40,437 bases of DNA from Proteobacteria bacterium UBA1148 (GTDB lineage: Bacteria; Pseudomonadota; Gammaproteobacteria; Steroidobacterales; Rariloculaceae): the NCBI GenBank assembly GCA_002311835.1, contig DBZY01000046.1:4192-44628 (forward strand). The letters are read 5' to 3'. Below are positions 7,936-16,488 of the stretch, piece after piece. Every line of letters starts with the position of its first letter. Position 1 is the stretch's first letter. Both the position numbers and the translations under genes were made by a program. A model generated the notes under the pieces. It was not told where the DNA came from, ran no database searches, and worked only from the letters and a program-made list of their open reading frames with translations.

Positions 7936-8829
7936 ATGTCTACCTATGAAAACCAACTAAATAAAGTCTCTACAGAAAACGGCTTCATTGCAGCGCTTGA
8001 CCAAAGCGGTGGCAGTACCCCAAAAGCACTACGTCTATACGGAATTGGGGAAGATGCCTATAGCAACGATGAAGAAATGTTCGAGGTAGTACATGAAATG
8101 CGCACGCGCATCATTACGAGTCCGGTGTTTAGCGGAACTCGCATCCTTGGTGCAATTCTTTTCGAAAATACTCTAGATAGAAACATAAGAGAAAAAAGCT
8201 CAGCAAATTACCTCTGGGAAGAAAAAAATATCGCTCCCTTCTTAAAGGTAGACAAGGGCCTGGCAGATGAAGTCGACGGTGTACAGGTTATGAAACCGAT
8301 ACCAAACCTCTCAGGGTTACTTGAAAAGGCAAAAGCCCAGGAGGTATTCGGAACCAAAATGCGATCCGTGATCAAGTTAGCTAATGCGATTGGTGTCGCC
8401 AAAATCGTTGAACAACAATTTGAAATTGGTAGACAAATTATTGCCGCTGGCTTGACCCCAATCATAGAACCCGAGATCGATATCAATGCCCCGGACAAAG
8501 CTGAAGCCGAGGTACTGCTGAAGGAACAGTTACTGGCAAACTTGGATATGCTCGGAACCACCGAAATGGTTATGTTCAAACTGACCCTGCCAGAAGAGAG
8601 TAATTTCTATCGAGAATGTCAAGATCATCCAAACATGCTGAAGGTCGTCGCACTATCAGGCGGCTATTCCCGTGAGGAAGCCAATCGCAGACTCACAGAA
8701 AATAGTGGCATGGCCGCTAGCTTTTCCAGGGCTCTGACCGAGGGACTATCATCACAACAGTCCGACGATGAGTTCAACGGAACCCTGGATTCATCGATCC
8801 AGTCTATTTTCGACGCATCTTGCACCTGA
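7936..8829 (+). CDS. fda: Fructose-bisphosphate aldolase, class I
   Basis: A 297-residue class I aldolase of the bacterial Fda type. It cleaves fructose 1,6-bisphosphate to dihydroxyacetone phosphate and glyceraldehyde 3-phosphate through a lysine Schiff base, with no metal. Visible blocks are G-F-I-A-A-L-D-Q-S-G-G-S-T-P-K (16-30), F-E-N-T-L-D (76-81), I-E-P-E-I-D (177-182), the probable Schiff-base lysine K215 in M-F-K-L-T-L-P, and L-S-G-G-Y-S-R-E-E-A. AAAGGAG lies upstream of the ATG with a rather long spacing of about 13 nt. The gene is 108 nt after the permease with an extended -10-like TGATATACT in between, so it probably has its own promoter. No link to the catabolic cluster is evident beyond shared strand. 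Confidence 0.93.
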   Translation: MSTYENQLNKVSTENGFIAALDQSGGSTPKALRLYGIGEDAYSNDEEMFEVVHEMRTRIITSPVFSGTRILGAILFENTLDRNIREKSSANYLWEEKNIAPFLKVDKGLADEVDGVQVMKPIPNLSGLLEKAKAQEVFGTKMRSVIKLANAIGVAKIVEQQFEIGRQIIAAGLTPIIEPEIDINAPDKAEAEVLLKEQLLANLDMLGTTEMVMFKLTLPEESNFYRECQDHPNMLKVVALSGGYSREEANRRLTENSGMAASFSRALTEGLSSQQSDDEFNGTLDSSIQSIFDASCT

Positions 8830-8987
8830 TTGAAAGAAGCCGCCACTCGATCCCAATAATCACACTCACTTCACAGGGATATATGCCTTAGCCTCGGATC
8901 AGAGGCATTCCCGAAAACTGGAAAGAGTGGCCAGTGCAGCGTGCGGAATCCTGTCTCACAGGGACCAACAATGATTGAGCAGTCACT

Positions 8988-9440
8988 TTATTGAGAAGGA
9001 AATGTGCTTGTCTGAGACTGGGCTTCAGTTCCCAACTGGTAATAGTGTCCGTCCGAATACGTGATTCGGTGAACCCAGCCTAGGTTTGGATCCTTATGGG
9101 CTGCGATCCCAGTAACCGTGACCGGCTCACCATCCCCGCTCAACATAGCTTTAGTGATCTGACCTTTACGCAGAAACGCGGTAGGGAGAGTCTCAAGCCG
9201 CCAGGGCGTGATATTCCCAGACCCATCCGCGACATCGAGGTACAGATACACGTGAGGATTAATCCACTCCACGTCCATGATGACACCCGTGATCTCAAAT
9301 GTTTGTTCGGCATCAAATACTCCCGCAACGGAGTGATGTGCCCAAACCAACGTAGCCGCAACAAAACCGGTGATGAGCGTAAAGATCCGGACCCAAAGTT
9401 GAAACCGCACAGCCATACCCCCCAATGCAGTACGTCGCAT
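8988..9440 (-). CDS. Small secreted DUF6152 protein
   Basis: About 150 residues. An N-terminal signal peptide (hydrophobic stretch I-F-T-L-I-T-G-F-V-A-A-T-L-V-W-A) is followed by the mature start H-H-S, the mark of DUF6152. The domain then continues with I-T-G-V-I-M-D-V-E-W-I-N-P-H-V-Y and V-T-G-I-A-A-H-K-D-P. It contains only this domain, unlike the longer paralogue at 249-1244. It is probably a periplasmic beta-rich protein of unknown function. The start is uncertain: ATG 9440 is used here, while ATG 9416 gives a shorter, more usual signal peptide but its G-rich tract sits too close. It stands alone on the minus strand between two plus-strand genes. Confidence 0.8.
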   Translation of the reverse strand: MRRTALGGMAVRFQLWVRIFTLITGFVAATLVWAHHSVAGVFDAEQTFEITGVIMDVEWINPHVYLYLDVADGSGNITPWRLETLPTAFLRKGQITKAMLSGDGEPVTVTGIAAHKDPNLGWVHRITYSDGHYYQLGTEAQSQTSTFPSQ

Positions 9441-9555
9441 GAGGATTCTATACGATTTCCCTCCCGACAAGCAGCAGACAATCCAGTCACTTAGGAGTAT
9501 CTATCAAGATACCCTGCTCGCAGCGTAACCGAAGCCTGGGGTAGTATCGCGCACA

Positions 9556-10449
9556 ATGAATAGTCTGATAGAGTCAAAACTCAACTCTTTTCTAGAAAAA
9601 CACCAGCTACCCTCCGGGTTCCGGAGAATTATTACTGATCATTACCTACCCCTCTCCCATTGGATCCAACAGGTTAAAAACCCTTATCCTGAAATCATCG
9701 GTATTAGCGGCGCACAAGGTACGGGAAAATCGACGCTTGCTGATTTTCTTCGTATAACACTGGAAAACGAGTACAACTGGGTTGTTGCCACACTATCCCT
9801 AGATGACTTCTATCTTACGCAGGCAGAACGCAACCAACTGGGCAAAGAGGTACATCCACTACTTTGTACTCGGGGAGCACCAGGCACCCACGATCTCGAA
9901 GCATGCATGCGTTGCCTTACTAAACTCAAAGCACTGGAACCCAAGCAAGAACTAGCACTCCCCAGATTCGATAAAGCCGAAGATGACCGAGCCCCTGCAC
10001 ACAAATGGCCTAAAATTACAGGTCCCATCGATGCCATAATCCTCGAGGGGTGGTGCCTTGGAAGCCAACCTCAAGAACCAGAACAGCTTACTCAACCTGT
10101 AAATAACCTTGAAGCATCAAGAGATCCAGATGCAGTTTGGCGGACTTACGTTAACGACCAACTCCGAGAAAAATACTCAACGCTTTTCCAGTCAATCGAT
10201 CATCTAGTGTTTCTTCAAGCTCCCGATTTTGAAGCGGTATACCGTTGGCGACTTGAGCAAGAGACAAAACTAGCTCGAGTAGCCAAGAAATTGAGCCCAG
10301 GGATCATGAATGAAGCCCAGATCTCTGAGTTCCTCCAACACTACGAACGCCTTACTAGAGAGAACATTGAGCTACTACCAAAAATAGCCAATGTCACCCT
10401 AGAACTCGATCGTAATCACCAGATCACATCAACTCTTTACCGACAATAG
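9556..10449 (+). CDS. D-glycerate 3-kinase-like P-loop kinase
   Basis: A 297-residue P-loop kinase related to plant-type D-glycerate 3-kinase and the bacterial YggC/uridine-kinase-like group. The Walker A loop is G-A-Q-G-T-G-K-S-T at 52-60. L-S-L-D-D-F-Y-L-T (about 80-88) and the substrate-side block H-P-L-L-C-T-R-G-A-P-G-T-H-D (about 98-112) are typical, as are L-P-R-F-D-K-A-x-D-D-R and I-L-E-G-W-C-L-G. The expected reaction is ATP-dependent phosphorylation of D-glycerate to 3-phosphoglycerate, which feeds photorespiratory or glyoxylate carbon into glycolysis. A short inverted repeat (GTATC-6 nt-GATAC) sits upstream. The gene is monocistronic in appearance. Kinase specificity is family-based. 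Confidence 0.85.
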   Translation: MNSLIESKLNSFLEKHQLPSGFRRIITDHYLPLSHWIQQVKNPYPEIIGISGAQGTGKSTLADFLRITLENEYNWVVATLSLDDFYLTQAERNQLGKEVHPLLCTRGAPGTHDLEACMRCLTKLKALEPKQELALPRFDKAEDDRAPAHKWPKITGPIDAIILEGWCLGSQPQEPEQLTQPVNNLEASRDPDAVWRTYVNDQLREKYSTLFQSIDHLVFLQAPDFEAVYRWRLEQETKLARVAKKLSPGIMNEAQISEFLQHYERLTRENIELLPKIANVTLELDRNHQITSTLYRQ

Positions 10450-10532
10450 ATTGCCCAAGGAAAGACTTCTGAGCAGTTGTCCAGGTTGACCCAATCTCCT
10501 TTACAAAAAAAAGAGTGTTCAACCCTTAGAAA

Positions 10533-10796
10533 TTACTCTGACGAACCTTCCAAAAAGAAGTTCGGTGGGGATTCCATACAAGACCCTTCGGTCAATATGC
10601 GGGGCTGCCCCGTCACACGAGGAATACGCAACGCCTCAGATTCGTCCGGAGCGTTTAGGTCATTAGGAATTTGAATCGGCGCGACCTCAGAACTGTTCGC
10701 GTAGCGCTCCGAATCTTGACAAATCAGCCCAGGACTCTCAAAACACCCTGCAAGGCAGCACATTAGGGCAAGGCCAAGTGAAAGCCCACGGTTCAT
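10533..10796 (-). CDS. Short BamC/NlpB-like lipoprotein
   Basis: An 87-residue lipoprotein: a basic N-terminus, a hydrophobic core and lipobox L-A-G-C with lipidated Cys18. The following segment, with R-Y-A-N-S-S-E and A-P-I-Q-I-P-N-D-L, resembles the unstructured BamA/BamD-binding N-terminus of BamC (NlpB), an accessory of the BAM outer-membrane assembly complex. The two helix-grip domains of full BamC (about 340 residues) are absent. Position supports the call: the gene follows dapA by 10 nt, as nlpB follows dapA in E. coli. It ends in its own stop, with no continuation in other frames recognised. ATG 10796 is chosen over an upstream TTG that overlaps dapA. Either a minimal BamC or a decayed one. 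Confidence 0.65.
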   Translation of the reverse strand: MNRGLSLGLALMCCLAGCFESPGLICQDSERYANSSEVAPIQIPNDLNAPDESEALRIPRVTGQPRILTEGSCMESPPNFFLEGSSE

Positions 10797-10806
10797 TATT
10801 CGCTTG

Positions 10807-11694
10807 TTATTGAGTAACAATCTCTACCCCAGCTGCAGCCATCGCTGCTCTGACCGTATTATGATGTTCCTTGGACAACACAGTGAGCGGTAATCGAATA
10901 CCAGCACCAGCAAAGCCAAGCTGCTGTACGGCCCATTTTACAGGGATGGGATTGCTTTCAGTAAAAAGAGCTTGATGGAGTGCGCTAAGTTGACCGTCAA
11001 TATGCTCTGCCTGTACCTGCTCACCAGAACAAGCCGAATCACAAAGTGCCCTCATTTTCGCGGGAGCAACATTAGCTGTTACAGAAATGACGCCGTTACC
11101 GCCCTCTAGCATGAATTTACAGGCCGTAGCGTCATCGCCACTAAGAAGCGAAAACTCGGAGCCACAACCTTTACGCAAAGTAGCGACTCGATCCAATTCG
11201 CCCGTAGCCTCCTTTATTGCCGTGATATTGCCATGGGGCGCCAGCCGCTCCACTGTGTCCGGATGCAGATCTACTCCCGTTCGACCAGGCACATTGTAGA
11301 GAATAACCGGCCGCTCAACGGCATCAGCAACAACAGAAAAGTGTCGGTACATGCCCTCCTGAGTCGGCTTGTTGTAGTACGGGGTGACGATAAGGAACCC
11401 CGACACAGAAAGGCGGTCTACGGCTCGCGAAAGATCCAGTGTCTGAACGGTCGAGTTGGAACCGGTTCCAGCAATGACTGGAACCTGCCCGTCCACCAGC
11501 TCGCAAACACTCTCTATCAGTTGTACATGTTCATCTCGGCTAAGAGTGGCGGACTCGCCCGTCGTACCAGCAATAACAAACGCCTCAGTACCAGCTTCAA
11601 GGTGAAACTCAACAAGCCGTCCAAGCTGGGCCACATCGATCTCACCATGGACATCCATCGGTGTCGTCAGTGCCACGATGCTACCGGAAAACAT
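10807..11694 (-). CDS. dapA: 4-hydroxy-tetrahydrodipicolinate synthase
   Basis: 295 residues, matching DapA of E. coli (292). It condenses pyruvate with aspartate semialdehyde, the first committed step to lysine and meso-diaminopimelate for peptidoglycan. With the ATG at 11694 the Schiff-base lysine is K161 in I-K-E-A-T-G and the catalytic tyrosine is Y133 in L-Y-N-V-P-G-R-T-G, identical to the E. coli numbering. Y-Y-N-K-P-T-Q-E-G-M and the G-T-T-G-E loop are present. The start is supported by GGGG 8 nt upstream; an adjacent ATG at 11697 is possible. It is co-transcribed with the BamC-like lipoprotein gene and divergent from gcvR. Confidence 0.97.
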   Translation of the reverse strand: MFSGSIVALTTPMDVHGEIDVAQLGRLVEFHLEAGTEAFVIAGTTGESATLSRDEHVQLIESVCELVDGQVPVIAGTGSNSTVQTLDLSRAVDRLSVSGFLIVTPYYNKPTQEGMYRHFSVVADAVERPVILYNVPGRTGVDLHPDTVERLAPHGNITAIKEATGELDRVATLRKGCGSEFSLLSGDDATACKFMLEGGNGVISVTANVAPAKMRALCDSACSGEQVQAEHIDGQLSALHQALFTESNPIPVKWAVQQLGFAGAGIRLPLTVLSKEHHNTVRAAMAAAGVEIVTQ

Positions 11695-11783
11695 CATACA
11701 TACCCCACACAACAACAGGCGCGATGGTACTTATGCCCTCTCAGCGGTGCAACTGCAAGAGCTGAAGTCTCACTAGTCTGGTA

Positions 11784-11810
11784 TTACATACTCCCTGATC
11801 AAGGTACACT
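11784..11810 (+). promoter_or_regulatory. Possible gcvR promoter
   Basis: TTACAT at 11784-11789 and TACACT at 11805-11810 are 15 nt apart. This is the best promoter-like pair between dapA and gcvR. If used, transcription would start near 11817, immediately before the pentanucleotide repeat, which would then lie wholly in the 5' untranslated leader. The short spacing makes this tentative. Confidence 0.3.
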
Positions 11811-11818
11811 GACCCAAC

Positions 11819-11848
11819 GCCAAGCCAAGCCTAGCCTAGCCTAGCCAG
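11819..11848 (+). repeat. Pentanucleotide tandem repeat in gcvR leader
   Basis: Six 5-nt units in a row: GCCAA, GCCAA, GCCTA, GCCTA, GCCTA, GCCAG. The array ends 12 nt before the gcvR start codon and includes the AGGA (11845-11848 region) that probably acts as the ribosome site. Two unit types in blocks suggest growth by slippage. Confidence 0.85.
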
Positions 11849-11860
11849 GACAAGCGCTGC

Positions 11861-12394
11861 ATGGAACAGCTCATAGTGATCTCTGCCATTGGCGGTGATC
11901 GTACAGGGGTCGTACACGATCTCACGCAGATCATACTGGACTGTGGCGGCAGCATTAAAGATAGCCGGATGACGGCCCTGGGCGAAGAATTTGCAATGCT
12001 GCTGCTAGTTTCAGGAAATTGGCACTCTGTCAGCCGCATGGAGCAGGATCTTACCCGCTTTGCCCGAGATAAAGGGCTGGTTGTTCAGTTAAAACGAACT
12101 CAATCCAGGCAACCCAGCAAAGAACTTTTGCCGTATGCAATCGAAGTAGTCTGCCTTGACCAGCTTGGAATCGTACATAATTTAGCCGGATTTTTTGCAG
12201 GACGCAGCGTCGAAATCGTAGAAGTAACAACTCGAAGTTACCCCGCTGCGCACACAGGAACAACTATGTTCTCCGTACAAATGTTTATTAATATACCCTC
12301 TGAGATCCATATAGCGGTATTACGGGAAGAGTTCATGGAGTTTTGTGATCAACTCAATCTGGATGCCATCATGGAACCAGTTAAAAATACATAA
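11861..12394 (+). CDS. gcvR: GcvR-type glycine cleavage regulator, two ACT domains
   Basis: 177 residues, near the E. coli GcvR length (190). Two ACT-like halves are visible. The first begins V-I-S-A-I-G-G-D-R-T-G-V-V-H-D-L, and the second (from about residue 88) contains V-V-C-L-D-Q-L-G-I-V-H-N-L-A. In E. coli GcvR binds GcvA and blocks activation of the glycine cleavage operon; glycine relieves this. No DNA-binding domain is present, as expected for an anti-activator. It is divergent from dapA and 19 nt ahead of bcp, the same order as in E. coli. The ribosome site AGGA overlaps the end of a pentanucleotide repeat. No gcvA lies in the window, so the partner is elsewhere or the protein has another target. 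Confidence 0.85.
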   Translation: MEQLIVISAIGGDRTGVVHDLTQIILDCGGSIKDSRMTALGEEFAMLLLVSGNWHSVSRMEQDLTRFARDKGLVVQLKRTQSRQPSKELLPYAIEVVCLDQLGIVHNLAGFFAGRSVEIVEVTTRSYPAAHTGTTMFSVQMFINIPSEIHIAVLREEFMEFCDQLNLDAIMEPVKNT

Positions 12395-12413
12395 TCTTTA
12401 GGGAGACTTGTGA

Positions 12414-12881
12414 ATGCCGATAATATGCGAGGGGAAAAAAATCCCGTCGTTTAATGCGGAAGCCACCAGTGGCAAGGAAATCGAATTCAAGAATCTACTG
12501 GGAAGACCAATCGTGCTGTACTTCTATCCCAAAGACAGTACTCCGGGCTGTACCCTGGAAGGTGAAGACTTCCGGGATAACTACCAGCGTTTCAGGCAAC
12601 AGCAAGCCACTATTTTTGGGATTTCTCGTGATAACCTGAATTCCCACGAGAAATTTAAAAGTAAATATAATTTCCCTTTTGAACTAATCACCGATCCAGA
12701 CGAAAAACTCTGCAAACTATTTGACGTGATCAAAGAAAAAAACATGTATGGAAAAAAATATATCGGCATCGAACGCAGTACCTTTCTCATAGATGCGCAA
12801 GGTGTTCTCCGCAAGGAATGGCGAAAAGTTAAGGTCAAAGGGCATGTAAACGATGTGCTTAATGCGGTTAAGGAGCTATAG
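12414..12881 (+). CDS. bcp: Thioredoxin-dependent peroxiredoxin Bcp (BCP/PrxQ family)
   Basis: 155 residues, the normal Bcp/PrxQ length. It reduces hydrogen peroxide and organic peroxides in the cytoplasm using thioredoxin. The peroxidatic cysteine is C46 in D-S-T-P-G-C-T. The resolving cysteine that E. coli Bcp has five residues later is replaced by Glu51 (L-E-G-E-D-F), as in many Bcp homologues. C100 and C5 are the only other cysteines, so resolution must use one of these or an external thiol. The ATG has GGGAG about 9 nt upstream. The gcvR-bcp pairing is conserved in gammaproteobacteria. Confidence 0.95.
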   Translation: MPIICEGKKIPSFNAEATSGKEIEFKNLLGRPIVLYFYPKDSTPGCTLEGEDFRDNYQRFRQQQATIFGISRDNLNSHEKFKSKYNFPFELITDPDEKLCKLFDVIKEKNMYGKKYIGIERSTFLIDAQGVLRKEWRKVKVKGHVNDVLNAVKEL

Positions 12882-12926
12882 TTAATGGAACGTGGAACGC
12901 GCTTTTGTTAGTCTGATGTCAAAACT

Positions 12927-14432
12927 ATGAGACAACGAATTGCGATTTTTTTAGTCCTGATTCATTGCGCAAACGCAGCGGCGCAAATTCCCACTCCTCC
13001 CGACTTTAATCTACCTGACTTCGGGAGCCCGGCCGACACTGTCATGAATAAAGCCCAGGAAGCACAGATTGGACGTAGAGTGGTTGCGCAACTTAGAAAT
13101 GCCGGGGCAATCATGGAGGACCCGCAAGTTACTGAGTACATTCAAACTCTAGGCGCTCAGCTAGCTGGCCACGCCAACGACGGGACTCAAAGTTTCGAGT
13201 TCTTCATGGTAGATGATGATGCTATCAACGCTTTTGCCCTCCCTGGAGGCTTCATCGGCGTGAACGCCGGGCTCATCTTGGCGAGCGAAACCGAGAGTGA
13301 GGTAGCCGGTGTGTTAGCACATGAAGTCGCTCACGTCACCCAGCGCCACATTGCACGCTCGCTCTATGACAGGCAGAGAAGCAGCATCCTTTCCATCGCA
13401 ACCATGATGGCGGCCGTGTTATTCAGTATGGCATCAGATTCCAGAAGTAATGATGCCATGTCGGGAATTCTCGCTGCAGGCCAAGCAGCTACCATGCAGC
13501 GTCAAATAAATTTCACACGTTCTAACGAACTCGAAGCCGACCGAATCGGCATCGGAACACTGTCCTCTGCTGGTTTCGACCCGTCAAGCATGGCCACTTT
13601 CTTTGAAAAGCTATCCAGACGATTCGGTTCCCGGAGCGCTCCAGCGTTCCTGTTAACTCACCCGACATCCCCAGAGCGGATTGCCGATGCGCGAATACGT
13701 ATCCGGCAGCTACCCCCCGCGGTGAATATTGAAAACAGTGTCAGCTACGAGGCTGTTAGAGCTCGATTAGAGGTGTTACGAGCACCCCGAGATGATGTAG
13801 CTCTCAACATCTTTCAGACCCGTGTGGAAGCCGGCAGCGATAATGTCGGTGATCTGTATGGTTTGGCTTTGAGTCTCTCAAAGACCGGTTTGGATGATGA
13901 TGCACAACGACATTACAGTGATCTCATCGACGCCTATCCCGGAATCGTCGCGTTTCGCATCGGTGAGGCCGAGTCCCTACTGCAAAACAGACAAATAACC
14001 GCTGCTCTTCAGCGTTATGCGGATGCTATGGAGATTTCCCCTAGAAACGTACCGCTTACCACCAGCTATGCAGAAGCCCTGATTCTCACGGGTCGCCCGG
14101 AGATAGCGCATGAAATTCTGCTGGATTTGCTGCATAACACATCATCACCAACTGTAGGACTGTTTCGCCTGATTGCTCGCGCAGCTAATGCTGAAGGAGA
14201 CGTCGGTAATTCACATCATTACATGTCTCACTACTACGCCAGCATCGGCAGCTTCTCCGATGCGCTGAACCAAATCCGCATGGCACTTGAGTCCCCTGGG
14301 GTCGATGCGGTAGACCTTGCGCGTTTTCAATCCGAATTCGCAGATCTCAACGTTAATATGTCAAGTGAACGACGCAACCGTCGCTCAGAATCAATGCCGA
14401 GAGAAGAGCCACCTAGGTTCTCCTATCCTTAG
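12927..14432 (+). CDS. bepA: BepA-like periplasmic M48 metalloprotease with TPR domain
   Basis: 501 residues, close to E. coli BepA/YfgC (487). A signal peptide (cleavage after A-N-A-A-A, about 19) is followed by an M48 protease domain with zinc motif H132-E133-x-x-H136 and the third ligand in N-E-L-E-A-D near 201. The conserved H-P-T-S-P-E-R loop (His245) corresponds to the E. coli lid histidine that regulates activity. From about residue 300 to 450 there are helical TPR repeats. BepA promotes assembly of the LPS transporter LptD and degrades stalled outer-membrane proteins together with BAM. The gene follows bcp by 45 nt, as in the broader E. coli neighbourhood. The C-terminal tail is Arg- and Pro-rich. 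No clear ribosome site was seen before the ATG. Confidence 0.92.
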   Translation: MRQRIAIFLVLIHCANAAAQIPTPPDFNLPDFGSPADTVMNKAQEAQIGRRVVAQLRNAGAIMEDPQVTEYIQTLGAQLAGHANDGTQSFEFFMVDDDAINAFALPGGFIGVNAGLILASETESEVAGVLAHEVAHVTQRHIARSLYDRQRSSILSIATMMAAVLFSMASDSRSNDAMSGILAAGQAATMQRQINFTRSNELEADRIGIGTLSSAGFDPSSMATFFEKLSRRFGSRSAPAFLLTHPTSPERIADARIRIRQLPPAVNIENSVSYEAVRARLEVLRAPRDDVALNIFQTRVEAGSDNVGDLYGLALSLSKTGLDDDAQRHYSDLIDAYPGIVAFRIGEAESLLQNRQITAALQRYADAMEISPRNVPLTTSYAEALILTGRPEIAHEILLDLLHNTSSPTVGLFRLIARAANAEGDVGNSHHYMSHYYASIGSFSDALNQIRMALESPGVDAVDLARFQSEFADLNVNMSSERRNRRSESMPREEPPRFSYP

Positions 14433-14494
14433 AGCCCGCTGACTAGTAGCGTCCCCCTCTTCGGTGGCCAAGATTCAGCACCCTATCCTCGAGT

Positions 14495-14523
14495 TTGAGT
14501 TACGCTTTAATTAGTACTAAAAT
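14495..14523 (+). promoter_or_regulatory. SUF operon promoter with overlapping palindromic operator
   Basis: TTGAGT at 14495-14500 and TAAAAT at 14518-14523 with a 17-nt spacer form a good sigma70 promoter. A perfect 10-nt palindrome, TTAGTACTAA (14511-14520), and an overlapping inverted repeat, ACTA-AAA-TAGT (14517-14527), cover the -10 box. This is where an Rrf2-family repressor encoded by the first gene would bind to control its own operon. Regulator binding is inferred. Confidence 0.6.
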
Positions 14524-14553
14524 AGTCCTCTTTAACCTGGGGATGGAGGCCTA

Positions 14554-15015
14554 ATGCTTAGAATAAGCAAACTCACAGACTACGCTACGCTGGTTCTGGC
14601 TCAGATTTCCACCTCCGATGGGAGGCTCTTCAGTGCCCATCAGGTCGCTATCGACACTCATTTAGCCCAGCCCACCGTGAGCAAGCTTCTCAAGGCACTG
14701 GTTCGAGCAGGCCTAGTGGTATCGGAACGCGGCGCACAAGGTGGATACGCCCTTGCCCGACCCCCTGACGAAATCAGCGCTGCACAGATTATCGATGCCC
14801 TGGAGGGTCCGGTGGCTATAACCACCTGTAGCTCCGGACATGGACTCTGCGACTTCGAATCAGTTTGTCGAGTAGGTGGCGCGTGGCAGCGGATTAATGC
14901 GGGTATACGTCAGGCATTAATGGAAGTCAGCCTGGCTGATCTCCAACGTCGCGCTCAACCCCTACCCCGACCAAACCTGCGAGAAGCGCTGATACCTCCT
15001 TCAGTCTTTCAATAA
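14554..15015 (+). CDS. sufR: Rrf2-family SUF operon regulator (IscR/SufR-like)
   Basis: 153 residues. An N-terminal winged helix (K-L-T-D-Y-A, Q-P-T-V-S-K-L-L-K-A-L) and wing (G-A-Q-G-G-Y-A-L-A-R-P) are typical of Rrf2 proteins. Three cysteines, C92, C99 and C105 in C-S-S-G-H-G-L-C...C, match the iron-sulfur ligand cysteines of IscR (C92, C98, C104). The expected role is to sense cluster status and adjust transcription of the operon it heads. It lies 23 nt before sufB and behind a promoter with an overlapping palindrome. GGAGG precedes the ATG by about 5 nt. This type is usually annotated as SUF system regulator in gammaproteobacteria lacking a classic isc-type arrangement here. Confidence 0.92.
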   Translation: MLRISKLTDYATLVLAQISTSDGRLFSAHQVAIDTHLAQPTVSKLLKALVRAGLVVSERGAQGGYALARPPDEISAAQIIDALEGPVAITTCSSGHGLCDFESVCRVGGAWQRINAGIRQALMEVSLADLQRRAQPLPRPNLREALIPPSVFQ

Positions 15016-15037
15016 AACACCTTTTATATTAAAAATT

Positions 15038-16486
<1,449 letters not shown>

Positions 16487-16488
16487 CG

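Noticed and set aside
7936..8829. Aldolase as a member of the ureide pathway
   Set aside because: Sequence is an ordinary class I fructose-bisphosphate aldolase with its own probable promoter; nothing ties it to ring cleavage.
8830..8987. Small hairpins (GCCTC/GAGGC and CCTGT/ACAGG) after the aldolase gene
   Set aside because: Stems of only 5 bp without T-tracts; not supported as intrinsic terminators.
11233..11844. 203-codon plus-strand ORF opposite dapA
   Set aside because: Antisense to a clear dapA gene, no domain, composition reflects the complementary strand.
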